Numbered from the stretch's first letter, positions 1 to 13,250 are shown. The stretch is 64,000 bases of DNA from Penelope pileata (GCA_013396635.1 WBMW01005904.1:62001-126000); one strand, 5' to 3'. A program made the numbers and translations. Notes: generated from the sequence alone by a model not told the origin.

Positions 1-3000
1 TGGGTAAAGAGAAGTACCCCATGTCTTTAGATAGGTTGTCTGTATGAGTAACTCAAGAAGAAAAGTTGTGCATCAGAGACCAAGTTTATTTCTGGGGAAG
101 ATTTACATTTACTACATGTATTCTGTAGAATATTTGAGTGACTCCTAGGAGATAGTCCATAAGAGCCTGATCTGTTGTTCTCTCTGCAAGAGTGTGACAA
201 GAAAAGTTATATCTCCAAATAGTCCAACAGAATTTTTTTTTACATTCCGCTACTGACTAATGTATGTGTTCGCCAAAAGGCCTAATATCATGACTTTAAT
301 TCTTAATACATGCAGCACCAGAAGAAGCCTACGAGTTTGGGAAACTGTGTCTAAATCTATGCTTTGAAACTGTATGATTCACATTCATGCAACTACACTC
401 TTTCAACATTACAAATGTTGAGCCGAATCTTTGTCTGGAAAATGGTTTTGCACTCTCATTGACTTTAGTTAAGTGCTTGATATTTTACCCTTTAGCGCAT
501 TATAAGCATGATATTTGTTTTGCAGAAAAGAGCACTGATTTATTGAAAACCATGGCATCAATCTTTTTCCAGTTTTCACAAGATTGCTGAACAGAGACAG
601 GCACAGAAAGCATTCCTGGTCTCTTTAAATAAAAGCTTGTGAAAATTTTCTGATATTTCTTTGAACTCATTTCTGAATTTCTCTATAAGCTGTTGAATGA
701 CAGAGTAAACTATTTAGATTAAGCTTGCATATAAAGGCTGTGGAGAGAATCTGCCTAGTATGTGACCTCAAAGATTAACACTACAGCATTATCATGACAT
801 CACAGGGTAGGAGAACATCAGGTAAATGTTTTAAATGGCAAGTCATGTCAGAATAACACCAAGGACCTCAACAAATGAAACTTTCTTGTTAACAAACTGA
901 CATTATTTTATTTAAAGGTCAGCTGACAAAAGGGTATGACTCCCAGGCAATATCTCAAAGGCTGTGAGCACTACCTCCCTGGGGAGACACTGACCTTTTC
1001 CTGGAGAGGAGCTATCAAGACTGATAAAAATCAGTCATTTCCGAAAGAAATATAACAATAATTATGCACCGAACTAGGATTGGACTTCTAATGTCTGCAT
1101 GATTATTCCAGGACTCCAGCCACCATGGAGTCCATCAGTTTCTTTCTTCTGTACTTTTTCCATGATGGTTGGATGCTGATGGGTTCACTGATGTTATGGA
1201 ACCTGCTTGCTGGAGCTCAGCCAAGAAATGCCCTTGCCACATTAGCTGAGCAGTAAGCTCTTGACAGGTAGGATCACCATTTCAGGGGTTTTTGAAAGAT
1301 GACTTTATCTCCATCTGGCTACCATGGATTTTCTTACAGCTTTCTAGACTTCACTAAGTTAAACCCATTTTGCACGAGTTGAGAACTGACTCATTGCCTT
1401 GAAATAACATTAAGATGAAATTCTTTTTTTCAGCCTCCAGTTGGGCAGATCTGTTCATAGGAGTGTTAGCTGAATGACTACAAGCTGTTTGCACCAAATA
1501 ACCAGTTTCTTAATGTCACGCTAACCCTGACACAGCTAAAGGCAGACATTGAACATACATAAAAAACTGCCTGAGATCCATCTTGAATGTTAAAGCATCT
1601 CTGTCCCCAGATTCACAGTGATCACAAGTATAGACTATGTCTGACAAAAGGACAGTACAAAGCAGAACCTGAAGACACCAGGCCACGTACGCTTTTCATT
1701 ACAAATATACCCTCACTTCAGAAGTGCATCTGTGATGTGTGTACTATGTGTTAGCTCTATAACCCTATTTGCCACATCTGATATTTGAACAAATTCTTAA
1801 TGAATATCTCTAGCAGCAGAGCTGTAAATACTGTAATAATGGATTTGCTTTTGGAGGCCAATTTCTCTCTATCTATAGATAATGACTGACATACAGTAAG
1901 AATATATATGTGTATATATAAAAATGTGTAATAAGATATGGGAGAAGGCTGAAAAATGTTTTAAAAGAAATTTTTTAGATGGGAGATTTTCTGTATTTTC
2001 TCAATGTTTTTTTTCTTGCAAAGGAATTGTTGCATAGTATTAGGGGGCATACTAGGCTGCACTGTATCATCAGTATGGAGAAGCTCCCATCATTCTCAGG
2101 GCACGCACTCTAGTTCAGTTGTAAATTATTAGCTTTGACACTGGAATCACTTGTGGGAAATTCCATAACTTGAACTATGCAGGAAGGTATAAATAATTGT
2201 AATAACCTTCCTTTTTTTTTTTTTTGTCCTTCAAATTTATTAATCTATGTTCATTGCAGCCTTCAATTTCCCTGCCAGGGATGCATCTTTTACCCCGAGT
2301 CTGTAATTCTGCAGCAGAAAGCAGTACTACAGTGAGATTTGGTCCTATTTTCCATCTACATTGTTTTCTTAATGCAGTCCAATTCTTTCTGAAGTTAAAT
2401 GAAAGCAGAGTTGAAATCCATTGGGCTACCCCTGAGACAAAACAAAACAATCTCAGTAGTAATAAAAAGAGGCCTTCTATGTTTAAAAAAACTTGTAATT
2501 TAACCATTTAAATTATCGAATTAGGATGTACACAAACACAACAGCTTGAGAGGGGTTTTCCATATACATCTACCAGAAACTCATCATTTACATTTGTTAC
2601 ACTGCAGAGACTAAAGAGAGATCCTCAGTTTCCCGCATAAGCAACTGGTGAGGTTCTGTTCCGTCTGATAAATGATGCTGCTTGAGTTTAGGGGTACTGG
2701 TTAAGACTATTTTGGCATTGAGAGGCATGGAACAACTTTGGTGACAAATGCATGGCTGGAGGCCTTTGTATTAGTCTGGAGCCAATGAGCAACTGAGCAG
2801 CATTAAGAACCACTGAGAAGGCAGCTGCACTCCAATGTCCTTATCTGGGCCAGACATATCTCTCTGATGGGGGAAGATAGCCAGGAATTTTGTTCTAGTG
2901 TTGTAGCCTATTGCCTCATCGAGTCTGACGATCATCCTACTACCAACAATGTGACATTATCTGTGATCTTAGTTTCCTGATTCCTCCTCTACTGAAATTT

Positions 3001-3238
3001 TAGCTCATCCGCCATGGTTCTCATCTAGTCAAGATTCACCTTGCTGACCTAATCATATTTAAAACACTTCTTGCTGCTCTTTTGCTGTGCTAGAAATACA
3101 GGTTATGTTATCACCTCAATAGTCGTTGCCAGTGATTTCACATGCAATTGAGAAATCAGGTGTAAACTACTTAAAGATCTAGCTATTTCTTCTATCTATC
3201 TGTAAAGCAAGTCATCTTCAACTCCTGCCAAATGCAAA
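1..3238. other. Non-coding AT-rich stretch, no gene recognised
   Basis: No open frame here is long or protein-like enough to call a gene. Visible low-complexity features are an alternating AT/GT run at 1902-1921 and a T14 homopolymer at 2212-2225. The two overlapping frames of 95 and 110 codons around 2175-2511 lie on opposite strands of the same DNA and show no recognisable domain. I recognise no repeat family in this part. Confidence 0.6.
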
Positions 3239-3309
3239 GGGAATGAAATTGTCCAGAAGCTGGGAATGAAATTGTCCAGAATCCCAGAACGAAATTGTCC
3301 AGAATCAAA
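3239..3309. repeat. 23-24 bp minisatellite, three copies
   Basis: The core GAATGAAATTGTCCAGAA occurs at about 3241-3258 and 3264-3281, and a third copy with one change (GAACGAAATTGTCCAGAA) follows at about 3287-3304. Spacing is 23-24 bp. The 3-5 bases between cores vary while the 18-base core is nearly invariant. A local tandem duplication by slippage or unequal exchange explains it. Confidence 0.9.
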
Positions 3310-4970
3310 GTTGTTGAGTTTAAAGGCAGATGCAACTTCCAGTCCTATTTCTCAACTGTCTTCACCTTTTTGCTGCCATTAGTCACTTTTTCTAGACCAA
3401 CACATTTCCCTAATTCTTCCTCTGTGGCATACCTACTAAATAAGTAAGATCTAATTTTCCTTTACTTTTGTATTTTTGTTGCAAATATTCTACTTTAGCA
3501 TGACTTTTCTGAGTTTGTAACTGTATTATGCACATTCCAGAACATTTTGGAGATGCTATTTGTGTCACCAACAATATTCATCTGAAAATTATGTTGAATA
3601 GGGAGCCTACTGTGCAAGAAAAAAAAAGATCTACTTATATAAACTGTCACAAGCCATTTGCATGTTGTACAGGCTACAGGCATACATCAGTGCATTTGCA
3701 CAGCTCATTCCTATCCTATGTCATGTTAAGTGGTCTGTCATCCCCTCTGCTGCTAAGGAGTGGAGTGCTATCTCTATGTGAGGGTGCACTTATTCTCATT
3801 TTAAAATATAGTTTTATATAACCATGCAAAATGGTTATTCAGTGTTTCTTGCTGCATAACATTGGCTGCATGACTATTCTCAAAATTTGACTGGAGTTCT
3901 CACATTCACAACAGTTCCCACCTTTCAGGTGTGCAATGGAAGATGAGTTTATTGCCATTTTTTCCTCTTTTACTTACATTTATAATCAAATTCACCTACT
4001 GCAAAAGGTGTAACACTTCTTCAATTTCACAGAACATCAGTAAACCAAAATCCTCTTCCAAACCTGTAACTCTTTGAGTAAGGCATATTGAGGAGACACC
4101 TGCCTATAGGTAAAAATAAGCATGTGGGCCTGTGCCACAAAAGAGAATACATGTTTTTCCGTTGATTTCAGTAGATACAGAAATTCACTCCTAGATTCCT
4201 TTTGCATCTTTTATCAGAACTGACTCATCTGTCTCCTTTTATGCATTGCAGCTGTATTGGTGGTGCTCTAAATGGTGCAATCAGTTTTAAACAAGTGGTA
4301 TATAAGTGCTACTCCAAAAAGTTGTATAATTCATATATGGTAGCTGAAAGTACTCCTGTTGATGCCATCAGAACGCATGGGAAAGCCCTGGTGTGCATAG
4401 ATCTGTGCTTAGATATATAAGGATGAAATAAGTCCATCATCCATATGTACTTTCCAGCTATCCAGGAAGCCTGTATGGAACTGAATGTTTAAAAATTCAT
4501 AGCTTTTCAAGTTGTAGCTATAGTTTTTTTATATATATCAATAAAACCCACAGAAAGCCAAGGCTTACACTTCAGGTTTGTTTTCTTGCTGTTGAGACCA
4601 AATTATATCAGGAAGCTGTGTCTATGTATTCAAAATGTTTATAGTAACCTGCACTCATTTTGCTTAAAAGTCTGAAAACAATTCTCTTTTGGTGGAGAGC
4701 AAATTAGGGCACAATTTCAGAAAATGGGATTTTTTCAGCATACAATTGTAAGCACTTAAAAACATGGTTAATTCTCAAAACAGCAGACCTGTCAAGCTTA
4801 TAAAAAATCATTTGTTCCTTACAAATGAATATTAATTTTCTCTAGCTATTGAAAACACAAAGCTATATGTGTAGAAAGAATTCCTCCTGTGCGGAAAAGG
4901 AAATCTTTCCAGTTGAGTTCCTAATTGGCTTTACTTGTGTGACCTGAATATTTTGACAAGGGCATATGTT
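3310..4970. other. Unique non-coding DNA, nothing recognised
   Basis: The DNA is AT-rich with several short open frames (up to 97 codons at 3528-3821) that overlap one another on both strands and resemble no known domain. I see no identifiable transposon, RNA gene or promoter. Confidence 0.55.
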
Positions 4971-5040
4971 CTATCCTATCCTATCCTATCCTATCCTATC
5001 CTATCCTATCCTATCCTATCCTATCCTATTCTATCCTACT
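4971..5040. repeat. (CTATC)n pentanucleotide microsatellite
   Basis: Eleven uninterrupted CTATC units run from 4971 to 5025. They are followed by degenerate units (CTATT, CTATC, CTACT) to about 5040 and a CT-rich tail. Long pure arrays like this are usually length-polymorphic. Confidence 0.97.
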
Positions 5041-5151
5041 CCTCTCTACCATACTCTATACCCAGCATTATAATTCATGAGTGCTTTAATTTGGAAAAGT
5101 TTAAATGCTAAAATAAGGAACAATAAAATCTTTTTCTTTCCTCTAAAGTGT

Positions 5152-5185
5152 TTCCTCTTCTAGACTGTTCCTCTTCTAGACTGTT
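5152..5185. repeat. Perfect 16-bp tandem duplication
   Basis: TTCCTCTTCTAGACTG is present twice head to tail (5152-5167 and 5168-5183), followed by two bases of a third copy. Identical copies suggest a recent small duplication. Confidence 0.93.
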
Positions 5186-7577
5186 GAGCTTTTATCTTGA
5201 ATAGTTTTATCAGAACAGGCTCCAGAATAACTGGAAATTTTTAACTGGTCACAATTTAGGCATTAAAATGTTGATGTTATCGCAGATTATTTGAGAATTT
5301 CTGGTTCTTCTATGATGGAAAATATTGATTAATAAATTTTATTGAACACTAGAGACCAATTTCATTTATTATTTAGTATCTATTTGTACTGATAGAATGG
5401 AATTAATCAGTTTGGTTAGGAGCGGATCCATTTGTTTTAGGATCCTGCCACAATATGAGTTCTCACTTTGAAACAGCAAGAAACGGTATTAGTAACACTC
5501 TTTCCTCTTTCTGATTAGCCACTCTAAATCACCATTACTTCAGAGAAAGGTAGCTACTGTCGTGCTTAACAAAAACATATTAGCTATTCTGAAGTCTGAG
5601 AGACAAGCTATTGATAATGTACGTAAGGATGGGGTTAGTCCAGAGTATACTTTTCTCCCAAATTTGATTAAATTGTCACAAAACTCTTCTCTAAATCATA
5701 AGTCTTTAATTCCTTCAGTTTTTAGGCTGCAAATGAATAATCTTGCTCATTATAGCATGTAGTGGTTCTTTGAGAAGTTATGTTGGTTTCAGAATTTAAG
5801 CAAGCACAGGCACTGGATTGCTTTAGATTACCTGAGGGGACAAAGCCATTGATTTCCATAGCTTCAGGGCTGTTTGAATCCTTTGGGAAGCAAAATTGAT
5901 TTTCTCTTATTTACTCTTAGTTCTACAGTTCCTTTTGCTACTTATTCTCATCAGGTCAGCCTTTGCCTTTTCTAATATTCATGTCCTGATGTTACACCAG
6001 AACTACACAAACAGATTTTACCTTGACACGATGTTTTGCAAATGTGACGTTTTTTACCTGTTCTTCTGTCAGAAAGAAGTCCACTGTTCTCCTTCTGTTG
6101 TTCAGAAATTTTCTTTTAAATTTCTATTACCATTTTCTATCTATTCTTGTTCTAATAATGTCCTTTAATTTGAATATTTGTAGGTTTTTTTTTTTTTTTG
6201 TCTCCTCCTCTTCTGCTAAATATATAATGACTGAAGATATCCTGCTTCAGCCTTTGTTTCAGGTGCTTTGAAGTAGTGAAGGTCCTTCAGTCTCTTTTTG
6301 TGCAGCGGTTTCTCAGCATACTTCTACAATAGAAAGCAACGTGAGCTAGTAGAAGCAGTAGATGTACAGAGTGAAACAGCAGATGTTAAAGACCTGACAT
6401 GCACACTATATATTAAGTTAGCATTGGCTATTATAGGAGACAGGAAAGGGACAGTCCTAGTAGATGGTGCTCTCCAAACGTGCCTTCATCAGTGTTAGGA
6501 AAAGAGCACCCAAGGTCCCCTCACCAACGTCCGGTAGGACACCTCAGGTCCTTCCTGTCTGCAGAAATGATCCAGGCACAAGGATGGAGGAAGCTGTGGG
6601 TTTACTGTCCTGCTTCAAACTGCAGTAAACAGTGGCAGGGCTCATTAACAGGGACTCCTGAAAAGTCCCAGTCCCATAATTCACTACCTTTTGTATTCCT
6701 TTTTTTTTGTCGCACGGTTCATCCCATTTACCATCTTCATGCTGTTTAGCATAAAAAAACCTTTTCTAATTACTTTTTTTCCATTGGTCCAGTTGCTGCA
6801 TCTCTAGCATATTTATGTAGTATCATATTTAGTATTTCTGTTACCCAGTATTATATGTCATTATACAGTATTATATGTAAGTTCCTTAGACACTGGTGGC
6901 CTTGTGAGTTTCTGCTTCCTAAATATCCTCTTTATTCCTCCACCAATTATCTGTGAAGCCTGTCTGTTTCTTACATACTACCTTCTTGTTCTTTTCTAAA
7001 ATCTAGCCATTCATCAGTGCTATCTTACTATTGTCAGCTTCTTGCATTATTTGTTACACCCAATATTTTTTCATGTTTTGCTAAGCAGTTTCTCATGTTT
7101 TGTTCACTCAGATTAACCTCAGACAAACATCTAGTCAGCAGCCTAATCATCAGCCTGTGACTCTAATGATCCTCTGCTTACAGGTCACATCCCATGGAGA
7201 AGCCCCTCCATCTGTGTACCATCAGTCCTGAGCAGGCTTCCCAAGATTGGTTGTACTGGCCAGATCCTTTTCTTCACTGTAGAGATGGGCCTATTTACAC
7301 ACAACTGAGCACCCACGTCAAAAATTAACACTTAAAGCTGGAGAAGTAAGACTGTGCAGATGATTGTTGATATACCAAAGGGAGCTCTACAGACAGCAAA
7401 AAAACTGGCATGCCTAAGTGCAAAGAGGAAGTAGGAGCCACAGGTTAACAGGAATTCAAAGGGGTGCATGGTTTGTGTTTTTCTAACCTATCAGTATAAT
7501 AATGAGAACAGATACAACAGAAAACTTGGGGCACAACAAGGATAAGGGTGAGCTCTGTAGCCAAGTTGCTGGTGTGT
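5186..7577. other. Non-coding stretch with T-rich tracts and a small direct repeat
   Basis: A T15 run lies at 6185-6199. CAGTATTATATGT occurs twice with a 20-bp period (6846-6858 and 6866-6878). Positions 6300-6680 are less AT-rich than their surroundings, but I recognise neither an exon nor a repeat there. The short open frames (up to 90 codons) have no domain signal. Confidence 0.55.
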
Positions 7578-7744
7578 AATCACAGAAACATAGACTGGTT
7601 CAGGTTGGAACAGACCTTAGAGATTATCTTGTTTCAACCCCCTTGAGATGGGCAAGGACACCTCCCACTAGACCAGATTGCCCAAAGCCCTGTCCAGCCT
7701 GGCCTTGAATACTTCCAGGGAGGGGGCATCCACAGCTTCTCCGA
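7578..7744 (-). mobile_element. CR1 LINE 3'-end fragment
   Basis: This matches the reverse complement of the avian CR1 3' untranslated end. It starts with an AATCACAGAA-type tail, then gives the 'ggttggaacagacctTAGAGAT' block, a stretch equivalent to 'ccctgccatgggcagggacacctcccactagaccag', and the 'ccagggagggggcatccacagcttct' block. Similarity stops near 7744. Only the non-coding 3' end is present, as is usual for 5'-truncated CR1 copies. Scattered substitutions indicate an old copy. Confidence 0.9.
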
Positions 7745-9694
7745 ATACTGAGCCACATTGAGTCTCTTGCATTCAACAGGGTCCAACATACTCTGCCCTA
7801 TGTCTTACAGCCTCTGAGTTGAGTTTCTTCAGCTGCTTGGCCAGTGATGTGCCAGAACAAGACATTTTGATAGACTTCCTAGAAAAAGGAAACCCAAGCG
7901 GAGTACTGAGCATAATTTATGACCTAAAAGGGAAGAATCCTTGCTGGTTGTGTAAAAGGGGGAAGAGGGGTGGGAGAACCAGTTTTTATCATCTACGCAG
8001 CTAATATTCTTTATCTCATTTTCTGCCAATTCACATCATAAATTTATGTTTAATGTCCCTAAATTTGTTGTACTGTTTTTTGTGCTCTTGAATTTCATCC
8101 TATTTTTACTACTCATGAGCCACAGCTGTCTTGCTCTTTCTCAGTGATAGTCCAGTCCTTACATGGTAACCATGTCCCATTTCAGCCATGTACTTCTGCA
8201 CATCTTTTGTGCTTATGTTACTGAAAAGCAATTAAACATATAAATGCTAGAGAACAGTAATCTCTATTCAGATTGGTATTTCTCCAGGTGTCATTTTCCA
8301 GAGGTCATTTTGCTTTTCCACCATAAATCTTCTATGAATTCCTGGATAGTCAGGCTTTACTAATTGTTTTCCTTAAAGCATCATATTTGAAGACCAGAGA
8401 GAAAAAAAAAATGTGCTATTTTTCTGTTTTTCCTGTAAAAATAGTTACTGAGATGTCTACAAAAATATTTTACACTTTACAATGAATTTTGCCCAGATTT
8501 TCCTTATTTATTTTGTAGTAGAGAAGTCCCAGTCCTCCTAAAATGTTAAACCTTTTCACTTCCAATGCAGATGAAAATTTTTCCCGTTGTCATCTTGCTC
8601 TTACTTTTTCAGCATTTGAAATATCTGTTATAGTTCAATATTATTTTAAGCAGGTTTTTCTATTTCACTCTGAATTTAAATCTCTTATACTCCGTTTAAG
8701 ACTTTAGTAAGACCAGGAACAATAGCAATAGATAAGTTGCGCGCTAACACAAATTCATGCTGGCTGGATGTGGGGTGCCATCTTTGTATGAAATAGATAA
8801 TAAGGTGACCTCTGTGGTCAAGTCTGGCCACTGTTACAGGAGGTAGGTTGACTTGCTTGTTAAAACAAAACAAGGAATTATAAGCAAAGATGTTTTTGAT
8901 TACTTGGAAGGATGTAGGATGCAGGAGGTTTCTTCTTTAATACCAGGTGTTAGTGAAGGATGAAGTAGTTCAAGCTGCGTGTCTCCTAGAAAGGTTTGAC
9001 CTTGGCACTAGAATGAGCAATTGCTTGATCATAGATATGTTTAATTTTAAGGACCATTATTAAATATTTCACTTGAATCAGAGCACTGAAAACTGAGAAA
9101 AAAGCTCATTTTTGAGGAGGGTATCATATTGATGGACAGATGCTTTGCTTTCCATGCCATAAGAGAAACAGAATCTTTTCCAAAGCATAGCACTTCAACA
9201 TGTCACTTGTGGTGCAGGTCATCTGTAAATCAAAACATTTCAGATAGTAAAATCAGTTGTGGAGATGCCAAGAGACTTATTACAAATCCATGACAATATC
9301 CAGCAATCTTACTAAAATTGTAATATAAGGTTTGTTTAGTAGTTGAACAATTTTATTCTTGTCATCTGGAAACACTCTCATTTTTAATATTTAGACATCA
9401 AATAAATTTTTATCTTCCAAGAATTATAAAAGGGAATGCAAGTGAGACAAAAATAATAGTCTCAACACTTTGCTAATGATAGCGTTTGATAAGGAGACTC
9501 GTTATCTAGAGTGGTTATTAGAGTAATATTACAACTATTAAAACCAAACTCATAAAAGGATTAGTTTTGTTTGGTCTAAGATTCAAGAGAAGTCATAATA
9601 ATGACATTGTAATTTGTCAAAGGTCATAATAAAGAGCAGAATAAGCTATTTTTCCACATGACTTTAGTAAGCAGGAAAGTAAATTAACTTTTGG
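7745..9694. other. Unique AT-rich DNA, nothing recognised
   Basis: Short frames (61 codons at 7819-8004 and overlapping antisense frames) lack any domain. No tandem repeat or transposon is evident. Confidence 0.5.
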
Positions 9695-9900
9695 CATGGA
9701 AGAATTTAAATTAAATATTAGGAAACACCTGTTAACCATTATGAAATTGGCCCATTTAAGATCACAGAAGAAAGCTGCAAAATATCATTACAGGCTCTTA
9801 AAAACCTATCAGACAAAGACTCATTCATGAGCACTGCAAGGTACTAGGTTAGGACATCTCTGGTGGTTCCTTCTCTAGTTTCTCTCTATCATTTCAAGAT
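9695..9900 (+). mobile_element. Old CR1-like LINE 3' end
   Basis: The order of blocks resembles an amniote CR1 3' end. A 'taaatattaggaaacacctgttaac' block is followed by 'agaaagctgcaaaat', then 'ggctcttaaaaacctatcagacaaa', 'catgagcactgcaaggtactaggtt' and 'catctctggtggttcctt', and it ends in a degraded pyrimidine-rich tail near 9900. Many substitutions mark it as older than the CR1 copies at 29837 and 63729. The assignment comes from memory of the consensus layout and was not aligned. Confidence 0.6.
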
Positions 9901-10260
9901 TATTCCTTAGAAGAGCCTTTCCTTCATCACAAATGTAGCAGTTGTGATCAGTGAACACTCGGTATGAATTCTTTAAGAAATTTACTGCTTTTCCATGTTG
10001 ACTGTTAAAAGAAATATGCATTCATTATACTCCAAACTATCACAAATGATGGGGCCAGCCATATTGCGTCTGCTTTACTTTCCATTTCAGCGAATTGGAG
10101 AGCAAAAATCTTTACACTGTTCCTGACAGCAGATTTCTAATGAGGATAGTGTTTTTCAATGTGCATTGTTTAAGGGCATGGAGAGGAACCATCTCACTGC
10201 TCAGAAGTGGTCAGTAAAACCTCACATCTCCTTTATCCTTTCTCCTTGTGTATTTGCTCG
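9901..10260. other. Unique non-coding DNA
   Basis: Ordinary AT-rich DNA between an old CR1-like fragment and the poly-T/gap. Nothing recognised. Confidence 0.5.
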
Positions 10261-10306
10261 TTTTTTTTNNNNNNNNNNNNNNNNNNNNTTTTTTTTTTTT
10301 TTTTTT
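10261..10306. other. Assembly gap (20 N) inside a poly-T run
   Basis: Eight T residues (10261-10268) lead into 20 N (10269-10288), and 18 more T residues follow (10289-10306). The true length of the homopolymer is unknown, so coordinates to the right may be offset from the real molecule. Confidence 0.98.
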
Positions 10307-13176
10307 GATGAGCATAAGAATGACTGAAAGTACTTGCACAAATGGTGTCCATTCTTTCTCTCCTATCTCTTTGTTTTAAAAGACAAATTTCACGCCTTTA
10401 TTTTTTTTCTGCAGTTTTGATCATAGAAACCTATGAGAATTTTGACTTTTTGTCTTCATGAAAATACACATATGTGATTCAAAGTCTGTGAGCAACCTTC
10501 TCGGCAAAAGGCAAAATAAAATTGTCTTCTATTTCAGTCTTTCTAGCACAATCAGGATTTCATTAATGTCGATAGAAAAAAAATGTCCAAAATAGATGCA
10601 TTTTCTGAATTACAATGTGTTAAAAAGCCATGGTGAGACCATGAGAATCTCAAGTATTCTTCGAAATCAAAATAAAAAGTCTTGGCCAAGAGAGGTTTTG
10701 CAAAAAGATCCAAATGATCTGTACTGTAACCTCAGAAATGTGGTTCTTATTTTAATTTAGCACTGTACTGCAATATTACTTCCGCAAATGTTACTTCCCT
10801 TCTAAATACCATAACATTAGACCAATGAATCCAGAAATATTTTATGACTCATGTACAGTTTACTGCATGTGCAAACTGCAATGAGAGTAGCTGGATATTT
10901 TGATGCAATTTCTGTTTTAAGGAATTAATTGATTCAGAATTACATGATATGGAAAAAGAAAAACGCACCATTTTTTCTTTCCTTTTTTTTCTTTATTTTT
11001 TCCTTTCTGGCTGTAGTTTGCATTTTATTTTTAAGATCTTATGATCAATTCTGGAAATTCATCCAGTACAAATACAAATAATTTAAATTTATATTTGAAA
11101 TGTATACATGCATATTTCCATCAAATATGTTTTGATTATTAGGCTACATTAATTTACTATTATTTTGTGATTCCAGTAACTATAAATTTTCCTTGAGGTG
11201 TCTGTTTTACCCAAAACACCAGAAATATCTCATTTTATGACTTTTTTTATATACCAAGTTGGAGACAGAGTGTTTAACCTGTTGAAATGAAGACACTCAA
11301 CTAAACAAATATGTAAACATATTAAACAATAAGATCTATGGGTACTACATGGTGAATGCAGAGTGTCTGCACATCAAGTGTCAGACCTGTTGTACATTGT
11401 GACTTGTAGCAAAGAATTACTGAACCAGATGTTTTCCAGAAAACACTTTTTTTTAGTAAAATTACACATGTTCTGGACGTTTGTGGATTTCTGAATGCAA
11501 GTCATTCCTTCATGAAATATCGGGCCTCTGATCACACACACAGCCTTTGGTGATATTTGTTCGCTAATGTTAGGTCTTTCATCAAGAATAGCGGGGGGGA
11601 GCTCTGACTGGAAACACAAGATTCTCTAAGTCCATGACTTAGGAAAGCCTGCTAGGTAACTGTATTAGTTCTGTAATACCTATTATTGCATGGGACACTA
11701 CTAATTGCTGTACTACAGAGCTACGTTCTCTGTACCTCTACTGTAGCCAAACATTTTGAATTATCTGTTGGACAGCATCATCAGATAAAGTGGGAAATGC
11801 TACCAGCCCTAGCAGCAGACTGAGGTGCCCCACTTCCAAAACTGCAATCTAGAGGCAAGCGTCTCCACCACCTCTGTTTCAAAGCAAAGCAGTTGCACTG
11901 AGGGAAAACCAAAAGCTTTTTAGTCCCTTGAGGAACTTGAGTAATCATTCATTAAGCCTCCAGTTCCACTTCCAACTAGGTGGGAGGTCAGCAATCTGAT
12001 TCTAGCACTGATGTCACCCTGGCTATGCATAACGGATATTCAGCTGCCCAAGAACCATCAGAGTAAGAAGTACACGTACACAGTGACATAGGTGGTCAGA
12101 TACAGAGTAGCCACCATGGAAGATTTTCTTCAATCACAATTAATGACTTAAACATTTCCCACACATTTTGGACAATCTATTTAGTCCAAGAAGGATTTCC
12201 ACATTATATCAAAAGATACTGCACAGTAGATATAAAATAAATAAATACATACTCGAAGCCACCTCAGTAAAGATCCCTATCATCTCCACCATTTAACTTC
12301 ACATACATGCTTAGCTTTTCATTCATATGATTCAATTAATATTCAATGATTAAGTTAATACTGTTTTTGTGTTCTCTTCCTCTGTTTTCATTGCTCTGAG
12401 AAGGATTTTCAGATATTGATTATTTAAGTTATTGGAAGTGTTCTTTTAGAGATTCAGATCTATAATCTGCCAGATCAATAGTTGTGCTGTGTGCTATGAT
12501 ACCAGTCATTTTTCCCTCTTCATCTAACTTGTCTTCTCATAAGCCAGTTTATGCATCTTAGATTTATGTCAATGGGAAAAGTCTTACAGCTGAGTTGCTG
12601 AATACTGAGCTAATTAGCAGAACTTTTACTGTTAAAAATAGATATTAGGCAAGCCAGTTTGCAAATATGTTTGACAACTTTCAGCTGAACACACAGCTCT
12701 AGCACCTAGATTTACTAGTTTAGATTTAGATACAAATTCTCAAATGACTATCTCTGCACTTGGTGGTATTTATGTCAAGGTCATCTAATTCCACATTTAC
12801 AGTTGCTCTAGACAGAGGTCTGCCTGGAGCTATTGAATTTTTAGGGCAAAAGATTAACCTGTGTCATTTGTACAAGTTCAGTCACTTATTATAGAATGCA
12901 CTACTGTAACCTCTTTGGGCGCAAAGGATATAGCATGTAGCAGATGGTATCTTACTTGTTTGTGCCTTTTTCTCCCATTTTGAAGGTAATAGTGTTGCAC
13001 AATATTCACTAGTGGGCAAAAAACTGACACGGTCTTTTCCAAAAGTTATATTAACTGTAGTGGCTTATCAAATTCACAGACTGATTAATTTTACCAATTT
13101 AAAATTCCCGCTGCAGGTCTACTTACTGCGGTTTATTTCCTGTAATAAAATATTGTTTAGAATTGATTCATGCTGT
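10307..13176. other. Unique AT-rich non-coding DNA
   Basis: No gene or transposon recognised. There is a G7 run at about 11592-11598 in a short minus-strand frame (11374-11619) that resembles no domain. T-rich tracts occur near 10975-11010. Confidence 0.5.
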
Positions 13177-13250
13177 GAAAAGGAAAGGAAAGGAAAGGAA
13201 AGGAAAGGAAAGGAAAGGAAAGGAAAGGAAAGGAAAGAAGGAAAGGAAAA
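13177..13250. repeat. (GGAAA)n pentanucleotide microsatellite
   Basis: About a dozen pure AAAGG units run from roughly 13178 to 13237. A GAAGG interruption and degenerate units follow, ending near 13250. The array forces a Lys-Glu-Arg-Lys-Gly repeat in one reading frame, which is an artefact and not a protein. Confidence 0.97.

Noticed and set aside
3239..3309. Possible CRISPR-like array (18-base repeats with short spacers)
   Set aside because: Spacers are only 3-5 bases and the genome is clearly vertebrate. It is a minisatellite.
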